Source: Bradyrhizobium sp. (lineage in GTDB: Bacteria > Pseudomonadota > Alphaproteobacteria > Rhizobiales > Xanthobacteraceae). From it: a DNA stretch of 34,053 nucleotides. The DNA lies in NCBI RefSeq assembly GCF_030646015.1, contig NZ_JAUSLT010000047.1:1-34053 (forward strand). Direction: 5' to 3'. The notes beneath the pieces were generated by a model. It had not been told where the DNA came from and made no database searches. It saw only the letters and a program-made list of their open reading frames with translations. The position numbers and the translations under genes are program-made. Shown piece after piece: positions 18,478 to 26,193 of the stretch; within the stretch, counting starts at the first letter, position 1; every line of letters starts with the position of its first letter.

Positions 18478-18990
18478 ATGACTCGCGATGACCTGATTGA
18501 CAAGGTGCAGTACGGGGTCATGACGCCTGACGAGGCGGAGGCCGAAGCGGAGCTATTAGGTCTTCGGCGTCTAGCATCTCATGGCGACAAGACTTTAGAC
18601 CCTTTGCGAGAGCCGGATTGGACACTGCCGATGGCGGCGGCTTGGATCGCCTACCGCACCTCTGACGCGGTCCGCGGGCAATGGGATGACTATCGTCTTG
18701 ATTGTTGGGAATGGCGCTTCAGGAAATGGAGAGTGGGATTTGATGGCCCAGTCCATGAAGGTCATTTCTTGGAGCAGTGCTCTCGCGCAACGCTTGCGAA
18801 GCTAAGCATATCAGATTCTGTCGATCAGCGCGCGGCCCGTGATCCTTTATTTTCAATGACGGTGCAGGAGGCAATTGACGCTCTCTGGATTGCATTGCGG
18901 GGTGGAGCCACCAATCGCGTCGTCCTGAAGCGACGACGCGGCTCGCATCGCTGGCTGGCGCCACGCCGACCAGCCATCACTCGCGCGTGA
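18478..18990 (+). CDS. hypothetical protein, possibly C-terminally truncated
   Basis: 170 codons from the ATG at 18478, with no strong Shine-Dalgarno. The N-terminus has an acidic helical segment (MTPDEAEAEAELLGL, about 15-29). A Trp-rich region follows with LPMAAAWIAYR, DCWEWRFRKWRVGFDGP and EGHFLEQ (about 50-100). Residues 127-141 contain the helix TVQEAIDALWIALRG. The last 30 residues are abruptly basic (KRRRGSHRWLAPRRP), unlike the rest, suggesting that the original C-terminus was lost by a frameshift or rearrangement. It resembles uncharacterised Rhizobiales proteins that I cannot assign a function. Confidence 0.55.
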   Translation: MTRDDLIDKVQYGVMTPDEAEAEAELLGLRRLASHGDKTLDPLREPDWTLPMAAAWIAYRTSDAVRGQWDDYRLDCWEWRFRKWRVGFDGPVHEGHFLEQCSRATLAKLSISDSVDQRAARDPLFSMTVQEAIDALWIALRGGATNRVVLKRRRGSHRWLAPRRPAITRA

Positions 18991-19094
18991 GCAGTCCGCA
19001 CGATTTTTGAACTAATCGTTACCTGTGAAGCAGTTCACATCCAGATTCTGCAGCCGCGTTAATACCCAGCCGAAATCGAACGAGGGAGGCGTCC

Positions 19095-19373
19095 GTGCCT
19101 TCAATGGATGATCAGAGCAGAATGAGACGCACCATTGACCGGTTGGGGATTGTTCGAATCCTGCTGGTCCAGGTGATGGTTTTGCTCGCGCTGGCCGGCG
19201 CCGTTGTCCGATGGGTCAACTGGTCGTCCGAGGTCGCCTGGCAAGAATTTCTCAGCGCGAGCCGGCCGGCGCTGGCCGGCGCGAGCAGTCGACCGCAGCC
19301 GCCACCGCAGCAGCAGCCTCAGCCTCCGGTGCAGACCGTCAAGAGCAAGGCGGCCTGTCCCAAGAAAGCCTGA
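19095..19373 (+). CDS. small membrane protein
   Basis: A 92-residue protein. It starts at GTG 19095 with a strong GAGGGAGG Shine-Dalgarno five bases upstream; an ATG at 19104 is an alternative. One membrane helix spans about 19-41 (IVRILLVQVMVLLALAGAVV). The outer part is short and ends in a Pro/Gln-rich tail (about 65-80). Composition is again high GC, so this gene is likely outside the accessory stretch. Its function is unknown. Its stop codon lies within the first unit of a 15-bp tandem repeat. Confidence 0.55.
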   Translation: MPSMDDQSRMRRTIDRLGIVRILLVQVMVLLALAGAVVRWVNWSSEVAWQEFLSASRPALAGASSRPQPPPQQQPQPPVQTVKSKAACPKKA

Positions 19374-19440
19374 ACCAGGAAAGCTTGAACCAGGAAGGCT
19401 TGAATCAGGAAGGCTTGAATCAGGAGAGCCTGAGCGAGTG
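19366..19440 (+). repeat. 15-bp tandem repeat, about five copies
   Basis: Units AAGCCTGAACCAGGA (19366), AAGCTTGAACCAGGA (19381), AGGCTTGAATCAGGA (19396 and 19411) and a diverged GAGCCTGAGCGAGTG (19426). The first unit contains the last codon and stop of the small membrane protein gene. The array ends one base before the convergent deacetylase gene. Confidence 0.9.
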
Positions 19441-19441
19441 G

Positions 19442-20479
19442 TTATTCCGTCACCGTCTGGATCACGCTGCTGACCGGGCGGCTGGCGACGGCCGGCAGCT
19501 TCATGTCCTTGACCAGCAGAGCGTCGTATTCGGCCAGCGTCTCCAGCTGCACCTTGGCCTTCATGTGCACGACCTTGTAGCCGCCGGCCTTGAGGCGGCG
19601 CAGCAGCGTGGGCAGCGCTTCCGCCGTGCGCTTCTGCAGGTCGTGCATCAGGATGATGCCTTTGCCCGTCTTGTCGAGCTTGGTCATCACATTGGTGACG
19701 ATCTGTGCGGCGTCCTTGGACTTGAAGTCGAAGGAATCGACGTCGGTGGAGAACATCGCGATGTTGCGCGTGCCGAGATAGTCCACCGAAGCCGGGGTAT
19801 GCTGCAGGCCGGGAAAGCGGAAGAACGGCGCCGGTGCAGTGCCTATCGCCATCTTGATCGCGCTAAATCCCTTTTCGATCTCTTCCTTGACCTGCGCTTC
19901 GGTCAGCTTCTTGCTGTCGAGATGCGCATGCGACCAGGTGTGCGAGCCGACGGTGTGGCCGGCATTGTAGACCTGCTTCAGGATTTCCGGATGATAGGTG
20001 GAGTGCTTGCCGACCGGGAAGAACGTGGCCTTGGTGCATTCCTCGGCCAGCGACTTCAGCACCGAGGGGGTGGTCGGCCACGGACCGTCGTCGAAGGTCA
20101 GCACCACTTCCTTCTCGGTGAGGAAGTCGAGCTGCTTGAATTGCTGGAAGCCGAAGCCCGGTCCGCCCGTGGTGTCGGCGACGACGACGCGGCTGACGCC
20201 GAGCGCATCGGGGTTGGCGCATTTTGCCTGCACGGGTGCTGCGGGCTTGGCGGGAACAGGTGCGGGCGCCGGTGCGGAAAGAGCCGCGGTGACCTGCACG
20301 TCGTCGCGCGGCGCGGGTGCCTTGGCGGCGACGGCCGGAAGCGGTTCGGCCTTCCGTGCATTGACGGTTTGGGGAGGAACTGACGCATCCGCACGCGGCG
20401 AAGAGGTCCAGTACCACACGGCGGCGATCACGACGGCCGAAACGACAGTCGCGCACATCAGGCCAAACGCATTACGCAT
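19442..20479 (-). CDS. polysaccharide deacetylase (NodB homology domain)
   Basis: A 345-residue exported or membrane-anchored carbohydrate esterase 4 protein. An N-terminal helix (about 5-25) is followed by an Ala/Pro-rich spacer (to about 85) and the NodB domain (about 115-330). Visible motifs are TFDDGPW (metal-binding Asp pair), HTWSHAHLD (the HxxxH zinc motif), RFPGLQHT, DVDSFDF and the ILMHD His motif. The family removes N- or O-acetyl groups from chitin-like, peptidoglycan or exopolysaccharide chains. The substrate here is unknown and no nod genes are present. The start at 20479 has GGAAAG eight bases upstream; an ATG at 20524 lacks one. Confidence 0.9.
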   Translation of the reverse strand: MRNAFGLMCATVVSAVVIAAVWYWTSSPRADASVPPQTVNARKAEPLPAVAAKAPAPRDDVQVTAALSAPAPAPVPAKPAAPVQAKCANPDALGVSRVVVADTTGGPGFGFQQFKQLDFLTEKEVVLTFDDGPWPTTPSVLKSLAEECTKATFFPVGKHSTYHPEILKQVYNAGHTVGSHTWSHAHLDSKKLTEAQVKEEIEKGFSAIKMAIGTAPAPFFRFPGLQHTPASVDYLGTRNIAMFSTDVDSFDFKSKDAAQIVTNVMTKLDKTGKGIILMHDLQKRTAEALPTLLRRLKAGGYKVVHMKAKVQLETLAEYDALLVKDMKLPAVASRPVSSVIQTVTE

Positions 20480-20796
20480 CGTTACACTTTCCACAAAATT
20501 CACCACAACCCGTACAGGCGCCATTAATGCAAACGAGGTCTTAACGCCCCACCAACGACGGCCGGTCCGACGAAATTATTTTTTCCCAGGCGTCCGCGAC
20601 GAAGCGTCGCCAGCAGACGATCCCGTCCCTGAAACCGGCAGATGGGGGCGCCGTATCCTCGTCGAGACCGATGCTCGAAGGGCCGGAAACAGGGCCAGTT
20701 TATTGTGTGATGGACGTCACAGCGGCAGCGCCACCGTTCAGGCACGCTCTGGTCATCAACAACGGGCCCGCCGAGCCGGGCCAAAGGGAGCCAGAT
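20480..20796. other. divergent promoter region with a CRP-type palindrome
   Basis: 317 bp between the divergent deacetylase and four-Cys genes. The main feature is the perfect TGTGA-N6-TCACA palindrome at 20706-20721, listed separately. A short hairpin GCGACG/CGTCGC is also visible near 20597-20611. No gene is supported. Confidence 0.55.
20706..20721. promoter_or_regulatory. candidate CRP-family binding site
   Basis: TGTGA (20706-20710) and TCACA (20717-20721) are separated by six bases. This is an exact match to the classical CRP half-sites, centred 83 bp upstream of the ATG of the four-Cys gene. A class III cyclase is encoded at 26194-27606. Alphaproteobacterial CRP-family proteins can prefer other sequences, so binding is inference. 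Confidence 0.45.
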
Positions 20797-21075
20797 ATGA
20801 CCGCCTATTTGACCAGGACCATCCGCCAAGCCGGCATTGCGCTGGTCGTCGCGGTTTCTTTCGCCGCCCTGTCGGCGACTCCGAGCCTCGCCTTCAGCGC
20901 CGAAGCGCAGCAGATGTGCACCGGCGACGCGTTCAAGCTGTGCAGCGACGAGATCCCGAATATCCCGAAGATCACCGCCTGCATGATGAAGAAGCGCGCC
21001 AGCCTGAGCACCGGCTGCCGGGCCGTGATGGACCGCGATCTCGCGCAGAAATCGAGCAAGGTCGCCGAGCAGTAA
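20797..21075 (+). CDS. secreted four-Cys protein (cysteine-rich repeat type)
   Basis: A 92-residue protein with a signal peptide (about 1-32; hydrophobic core GIALVVAVSFAAL, likely cleavage after SLA). The mature part has four cysteines at 41, 49, 62 and 74. It reads like the small cysteine-rich-repeat proteins common in Bradyrhizobium, usually periplasmic and of unknown role. The ATG at 20797 has GGGAG upstream. A second gene 110 bp downstream encodes a paralogue with almost identical Cys spacing. Confidence 0.8.
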   Translation: MTAYLTRTIRQAGIALVVAVSFAALSATPSLAFSAEAQQMCTGDAFKLCSDEIPNIPKITACMMKKRASLSTGCRAVMDRDLAQKSSKVAEQ

Positions 21076-21185
21076 TTTCGGGCCTGACGCCTGCCCAATC
21101 GCCGCAACGTTATCCAAAAGACGTTGCGGCGCCGGTTTGAGCGCATTAGAACGCGCTTGGATCATGACCGGGTAGGCGTAATCAT

Positions 21186-21398
21186 ATGACCAGATTTCTT
21201 TGCATCATTCCGCTTGTTCTGATCACCTCAGCCGCTTCGGCGCAGCAGCAGGGGCAGGACGTCTGCGCGCGCGACGCCTCACGCTTTTGCCGCGCGCATC
21301 TCGATGGGGGCGATCAGGTCGTGCTGATATGCTTGAAGCAAAACCGCGCCAGGCTCAGCAAGGCATGCCAGGCCTTGCTGACGAGGCACGGGCAGTAA
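21186..21398 (+). CDS. secreted four-Cys protein, paralogue of the preceding gene
   Basis: A 70-residue protein with a signal peptide (about 1-19, ending SAASA before QQQ). The mature cysteines at 27, 35, 49 and 61 match the spacing 8-13-12 of the preceding protein (here 8-14-12). Motifs ARDASRFCR and LKQNRARLSKACQ align with GDAFKLCS and MKKRASLSTGCR there. The function is unknown. A palindromic hairpin follows the stop by 9 bp. Confidence 0.75.
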   Translation: MTRFLCIIPLVLITSAASAQQQGQDVCARDASRFCRAHLDGGDQVVLICLKQNRARLSKACQALLTRHGQ

Positions 21399-21407
21399 TT
21401 TTTTTTA

Positions 21408-21447
21408 GTCATTCCGGGGCGAGGCAAAGCCTCGAGCCCGGAATGAC
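21408..21447. terminator. palindromic hairpin between convergent genes
   Basis: GTCATTCCGGG (21408-21418) and CCCGGAATGAC (21437-21447) are perfect inverted arms, with GAGGC/GCCTC continuing the stem inside. A T-run (21399-21406) precedes it, so for the minus-strand gene the hairpin is followed by an A-run in plus orientation and a T-run is not in the right place. It lies between the four-Cys gene and the convergent MFS gene. It is probably a mobile REP-like unit acting as a bidirectional stem; CCGGAATGAC also occurs at 17-26. Confidence 0.6.
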
Positions 21448-21449
21448 GA

Positions 21450-23135
21450 TCAGGTACTGCTGCCCGCGGCGGTCGCCACCGGCAACACTTCGCTCGCGGC
21501 GCGGTCCGGCGTGTCTTCCTTCCAGCGCACCGATCCGAACGGCCGCTCCAGCATGCGGCGGACGCGCACCGGATCGGGTCCGAGGTGAAAATCCATCGCG
21601 CGCTGATGCAATGCGCGTTCGGATTGCGTCGAGCGATTGCGCTGGCGCAGATAGTCCAGCCAGGTCGGGCAGTGATAGCGTTCGGTCCACAGTTCGGGAT
21701 CGGCGATGTCGCGCGCGATCGACCAGCCATAGGCGCCGTTGCGCTGCCGGCTGAGCTGCACTTCCTGCATCACATTGTGGAAGGCGCGGGCGCTTTCCTG
21801 ATCGACGCGGTATTCGATCTCGACCACCAGCGGCCCGCTGCGGCCGGTCAGCGACAGCCGCACCTCGGGGTCGGCCAGAACCTCCGCATCTTCGTTACGC
21901 GCGCCGACCGGCGGCATCCGCAGCCACAGGCCGAGCAGGGGCGACACCAGCATCATGGCGGCGGAAACCAGCAGCGCGGTTTGCACGCCGGCCAGGTCGG
22001 TCAAATAGCCCCAGCCCCAGCTGCCGATCGCGATGCCGCCCGCGATCGAGGCCTGGAACGCAGCCAGCGAGCGGCCCGCGACCCAGCGCGGCGCGGAGAG
22101 CTGGACGCCGATGTTGAACAGCGCCACCGCCGCCATCCAGACCGCGCCGGCCACCACCAGCGCAGCGGCAGTCAGTACCGGCTGCCGGCTCAACGCCACC
22201 GCCGTGATCGCTCCCGCCATCGATATCGTACAGGCGCGGATCGCGGCCTCGCCGCTCATTTGCCTGCGCAACGTGCCGATGTTGAGCGCGCCGATCACCG
22301 CGCCCATGCCGAAGGCGCCGAGCATGATGCCGTAGGTCTGCGCGCCGCCATTCAGCAGGTCGCGGGCGATCAGCGGCATCAGCGCCATCACCGAACCGCC
22401 GATGATGCCCGTTACCAGCGTGCGCGTCAGCACGATGCGGATCGACGGCGAGTTGGCGATGTAGCGCACGCCGGAAACGATGGCGCGGTTGAGACGTTCG
22501 CGCGGCAGCCGTGACGGCTCGCTGTTGCGGCGCCAGAGAAACAGCACGATCAGAAGCGGAATATAGAGCAGCGCGTTGGCGGCGAAGGCCGCGACCGCGC
22601 CGGCGGTGGCGACGATGACGCCGCCGATCGCCGGGCCAAAACTTCGCGCGATGTTGTAGCTGATGCCGTTCAGCGCCACCGCCGCCGGCAAATGCTCCGC
22701 CGGCACCTGCTCGCTGACCGAGGATTGCCACGCCGGTCCGAACAGCGCCATGCCGCAGCCGACGACGAAACAGAACGCCAGGAGGATATTCGGCGTCACC
22801 AGATTGAGCCATGCCATCACGGCCAGCGCCGTCGCACCGGTCAGCGCGAAACACAGCGAGCCCAGCGCCACCACGCGCCGGTCATACATGTCGGCGATGG
22901 CGCCGGCCGGCATCGAGATCAGCATGATCGGCAGCATCAACGCGGTCTGCACCAGCGCGACCTTGTCGGCCGACGACGTCATCTGCGTCATCGCCCAGGC
23001 CGCGCCGACCCCCTGGATCAGGAGGCCGAGATTGGAGAGCAGGCTGGCGAGCCAGATCCGCCGGAACACCGCATGCCGCAGCGGGGCGGCCACGCCGTCC
23101 CCTGATAACATCGAGCGTTTCGGCGGTTCCTTCAT
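21450..23135 (-). CDS. MFS exporter of the MFS_3/EntS type with C-terminal soluble domain
   Basis: A 561-residue inner-membrane protein. About twelve hydrophobic segments fill residues 15-415. The inter-helix motif MYDRRVVALGS (a variant of the MFS D-R-x-x-R signature) follows the second helix pair. Residues about 435-555 are soluble, with VVEIEYRVDQESARAF and YGWSIARDIADPELW. This is typical of the MFS_3 family, whose C-terminal domain resembles antibiotic biosynthesis monooxygenase-type ferredoxin folds. The substrate is unknown; relatives export siderophores or drugs. A GGAAGGGG Shine-Dalgarno precedes the ATG at 23133-23135. It is divergent from the Tat-dependent hydrolase. Confidence 0.88.
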   Translation of the reverse strand: MKEPPKRSMLSGDGVAAPLRHAVFRRIWLASLLSNLGLLIQGVGAAWAMTQMTSSADKVALVQTALMLPIMLISMPAGAIADMYDRRVVALGSLCFALTGATALAVMAWLNLVTPNILLAFCFVVGCGMALFGPAWQSSVSEQVPAEHLPAAVALNGISYNIARSFGPAIGGVIVATAGAVAAFAANALLYIPLLIVLFLWRRNSEPSRLPRERLNRAIVSGVRYIANSPSIRIVLTRTLVTGIIGGSVMALMPLIARDLLNGGAQTYGIMLGAFGMGAVIGALNIGTLRRQMSGEAAIRACTISMAGAITAVALSRQPVLTAAALVVAGAVWMAAVALFNIGVQLSAPRWVAGRSLAAFQASIAGGIAIGSWGWGYLTDLAGVQTALLVSAAMMLVSPLLGLWLRMPPVGARNEDAEVLADPEVRLSLTGRSGPLVVEIEYRVDQESARAFHNVMQEVQLSRQRNGAYGWSIARDIADPELWTERYHCPTWLDYLRQRNRSTQSERALHQRAMDFHLGPDPVRVRRMLERPFGSVRWKEDTPDRAASEVLPVATAAGSST

Positions 23136-23278
23136 TGCCCCTTCCGACGGGCCGGTCGCGGCCCTGATTCCCTGCGTTTTGCAGTGATGCCTGCGAAAGT
23201 CCTTGGCTGTCCAGTGTTTAGGCCGCTATCAGCGGTCACACAGGGCGGCTAAAAGACTGAAATGACGGGAAGCTCCTC

Positions 23279-24649
23279 ATGAACATGTCGCGGCGGACGC
23301 TATTGAAGGGCGCCAGCGCCCTTACCCTGGCGGCCAGCACCTTCGGTCCGTCGGCCTTCGCGCAGACGGCGCCCGCCGCCCCGGCGGCGCAAGTTCCGCC
23401 GATTCTGTTCGTCCATGGCAATGGCGATCACGCCGGGCTGTGGATCACTACGCTGTGGCGGATGGAATCGAACGGGGTTGCGCGCGACCGGATGCTGGCG
23501 ATCAATTTCACCGATCCGCTGGCGCGATCCGACGATGCGGTGGCGCAGCCCAACCGGTCCTCGGCCGAGGACCAGCGCCGCGAACTCGGCGAAGCCATCA
23601 AGGAACTGAAACGCCGCACCGGGGCTGCACGCGTCGCGCTGATCGGCAATTCCCGCGGCGGCAATTCAATTCGCAGCTATATCAAGAACGGCGGCGGCGC
23701 CGATGTCAGCCACGCCGTGCTGTGCGGCGTTCCTAACCATGGCATCTTCGACTGGGATGATCTGCCGGGCAGTGAGTTCAACGGCCGCGGTCCGTTCCTT
23801 CGCGGGTTGAACGAGGGCGACAGCGAGGTGACGCCAGGCACCGCGTTCCTGACATTGCGCAGCGACGGCATCGACAAATACGCCCAAGCCGATGGCCGCT
23901 TCGTCGGCAAGCCGGGCACGCCGACCGGCATCACACCGGATGGTCCGGCGCTCAAGGGCGCCACCAACCTCGTGCTCGGCACCATCGACCACCGCGAGAC
24001 GGCGTTTCATCCGCGCGCGTTCCGCGAGATCTACAAATTCATCGCCGGCCGCGAACCGGCGCAAATCGCCATTGCGCCGGAAACGGAAGTCAAACTGAGC
24101 GGCCTTGTGACGGGCACGCCGGGCGGCGTTCAAACCAACCGCCCGGTGGCGGGCGCATCGGTCGACGTGCATCGCGTATCGCCGGATACCGGCGAACGGC
24201 TGGGCGGCCCGATCCATTCCTCGCAAACCGGCGCGGACGGGCGCTGGGGGCCGGCGTCGGTCGATCCCACCTGGTACCTGGAGATCGTGCTCACCTCGCC
24301 CGGCTCGACCACCACGCATCTCTACCGCTCGCCGTTTCCGCGCTCCTCCGACATCGTGCATCTGCGCGCCGCGCGACCGCTGGGACCCGCCGACGCCGGA
24401 GCCGGCGCGGTCGTCATCCTGTCGCGGCCGTGCGGCTATTTCGGCCTTCCCCGCGACGTGGTGCTGCTCGACGGCAAGGAGCCGGCGGATGTCAAAGCCG
24501 GCGTCCCGACCGATTCGATCACCACCTTGCGGCTGCCGGCCGCGGAGGCCGGGCGCGCGGTCGTCGCGCAGTTCAATCAGGAGCGGATCGTCGCCCGGGC
24601 CTGGCCGGCATCGGAGAACAGGATTGCGATCGCCGAGCTGACTTACTAG
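23279..24649 (+). CDS. Tat-exported alpha/beta hydrolase (lipase/esterase-like)
   Basis: A 456-residue protein. The N-terminus MSRRTLLKGASALTLAAS is a twin-arginine signal, with a likely cleavage after AFA (about 28). The hydrolase domain (about 40-258) has the oxyanion HGNG (46-49), the nucleophile elbow GNSRG with Ser125, and a late IDHRETAFHP (236-245) that probably supplies the catalytic His. Residues 262-456 form a beta-rich extension with repeated T-G-x-D-G-R-W (about 316-322), like carboxypeptidase-regulatory modules. It resembles lipase/esterase proteins but the substrate is unknown. GGAAG precedes the ATG; a second ATG is two codons later. Confidence 0.85.
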   Translation: MNMSRRTLLKGASALTLAASTFGPSAFAQTAPAAPAAQVPPILFVHGNGDHAGLWITTLWRMESNGVARDRMLAINFTDPLARSDDAVAQPNRSSAEDQRRELGEAIKELKRRTGAARVALIGNSRGGNSIRSYIKNGGGADVSHAVLCGVPNHGIFDWDDLPGSEFNGRGPFLRGLNEGDSEVTPGTAFLTLRSDGIDKYAQADGRFVGKPGTPTGITPDGPALKGATNLVLGTIDHRETAFHPRAFREIYKFIAGREPAQIAIAPETEVKLSGLVTGTPGGVQTNRPVAGASVDVHRVSPDTGERLGGPIHSSQTGADGRWGPASVDPTWYLEIVLTSPGSTTTHLYRSPFPRSSDIVHLRAARPLGPADAGAGAVVILSRPCGYFGLPRDVVLLDGKEPADVKAGVPTDSITTLRLPAAEAGRAVVAQFNQERIVARAWPASENRIAIAELTY

Positions 24650-24757
24650 CTGTTGGGCGGTGTCCCCGTTCGTCCGCCTTCATGGCGCCCGGATTTCCGG
24701 ACCTGATGGGGCGGCGCCCGACGGACAGATCTGTCCCCGAGAACTGCGAGGCCGTAA

Positions 24758-26146
24758 GTGAGCATAGCCGAAGCCTGGGACCCGCCGGTCACGCCTGCGC
24801 CGCTGGTGCCGCCGGCGCCGCCGCGCGCGCCCGACAGCATGGGTCTTTTCCGCCGGATAATGGCGATGCGCACCAGCGCGATCAGCGTCTGGGGCGACCG
24901 TTCTTACGAAGAAGATATCATCCGCAGCCGCTTCTTCGGGCGCAGCAGCTTTATCCTGAACGACCCCGACGCGATCCGGCATGTGCTGGTCGACAACTAC
25001 GAGAATTACGTGCGGACGCCGGCGGCCATCCGGGTGTTGCGTCCGGTGCTCGGCGAAGGCCTGCTGATCGCGGAAGGCCGTACGTGGAAACATCAGCGCC
25101 GGACGCTGGCACCAGCCTTTACGCCGCGCGCGGTGATGCCTCTGATTCCGCACATGTTGGCTGCGACGGACCAGACGATTGCAAAGCTTCAGGCCGCCAG
25201 CAACGCGCCGGTCGATCTGCGCGAGGCGATGCAGCGCATGACGCTCGAGATCGCCGGGCGCACGATGTTTTCGTTCGGCATGGACCGCCACGGCGCGGCG
25301 CTGCGCGACTTCGTGATGGAGTATGGCGAGAATCTTGCGCGGCCGCATTTTTTCGATCTGGTGTTGCCGCTGAGCTGGCCGAGCCCGCAGGATTTCGCCC
25401 GCTCCCGCTTCCGCAAGCGATGGACGCAATTCGTGGCCATGCTGATGGCGGAGCGCCGCGCCGCCGGCAAGGAGGAGGGCGCGCCGCCGAGCGATCTGTT
25501 CGATCTGATGGGCGCCGCGCGCGATCCCGAGACCGGCGACGCCTTTACCGACGAGCAACTCGGCGACCAGGTGGCGACGATGATTCTCGCCGGCCACGAG
25601 ACCACCGCCACGGCCTTGTTCTGGGCGCTGTATCTGCTGGCTCTCGATCCCGGCACGCAGGACCAGTTGGCCGCCGAAGTGAAGGCCGCGACCGCTGGCG
25701 GCACGCTCGATCTCGAGCGGCTGAAGTTTACCCGCGCCGTGATCGATGAGACCATGCGGCTTTATCCGCCGGCGTTCCTGATCGCTCGCGCGGCCGGCGC
25801 GGCCGATACGATCGGCGGCATGCCGGTGAAGAAAAACGACATCGTGCTGATCGCGCCGTGGCTGCTGCACCGGCATGAAAAGCTCTGGCGCGATCCCAAC
25901 GCCTTCATTCCATCCCGCTTCATGCCGCCTTCGCCGCCGCCCGATCGCTTTGCCTATTTGCCGTTCGGTGTCGGTGCCCGGGTCTGCATCGGCGCGCATT
26001 TCGCGCTGGTCGAGGCCACCCTGGCGCTGGCCAAGTTGATCGGCGCGTTCAAGGTCGAACTTGTTGATAAGACGCCGGTGATGCCGGTCGGCGTGGTGAC
26101 GACGCAACCCGATCGCTCGCCGATGTTTGCGATCACGCCGCGGTGA
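24758..26146 (+). CDS. cytochrome P450
   Basis: A 462-residue cytoplasmic haem monooxygenase with GTG start. Motifs are the I-helix oxygen-activation sequence AGHETT (278-283), the K-helix ETMR (331-334), and the haem loop F403 to G411 with the proximal ligand Cys410 (FGVGARVCIG). The N-terminus lacks a membrane anchor; it is Pro-rich (9-25). No ferredoxin or reductase partner is adjacent, so redox partners are probably encoded elsewhere. The substrate is unknown; it follows the Tat hydrolase by 108 bp on the same strand. The subfamily cannot be fixed from sequence alone. Confidence 0.94.
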   Translation: MSIAEAWDPPVTPAPLVPPAPPRAPDSMGLFRRIMAMRTSAISVWGDRSYEEDIIRSRFFGRSSFILNDPDAIRHVLVDNYENYVRTPAAIRVLRPVLGEGLLIAEGRTWKHQRRTLAPAFTPRAVMPLIPHMLAATDQTIAKLQAASNAPVDLREAMQRMTLEIAGRTMFSFGMDRHGAALRDFVMEYGENLARPHFFDLVLPLSWPSPQDFARSRFRKRWTQFVAMLMAERRAAGKEEGAPPSDLFDLMGAARDPETGDAFTDEQLGDQVATMILAGHETTATALFWALYLLALDPGTQDQLAAEVKAATAGGTLDLERLKFTRAVIDETMRLYPPAFLIARAAGAADTIGGMPVKKNDIVLIAPWLLHRHEKLWRDPNAFIPSRFMPPSPPPDRFAYLPFGVGARVCIGAHFALVEATLALAKLIGAFKVELVDKTPVMPVGVVTTQPDRSPMFAITPR

Positions 26147-26193
26147 CGAATGCATTGCTTGGATAGACACGCGATCTGCCCTAGAATTGCGCC

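Noticed and set aside
14030..19100. Direct repeat of the tRNA-Thr 3' end as an island attachment site
   Set aside because: I looked for TTCGAGTCCTGT and TTGCGGCACC downstream and found no second copy.
19211..20383. 390-codon open frame on the plus strand with LNQE-like repeats
   Set aside because: It is antisense to the NodB-type deacetylase; its repeats only reflect the 15-bp tandem array.
24680..26170. 496-codon open frame antisense to the P450
   Set aside because: The P450 has all catalytic motifs; the antisense frame has none.
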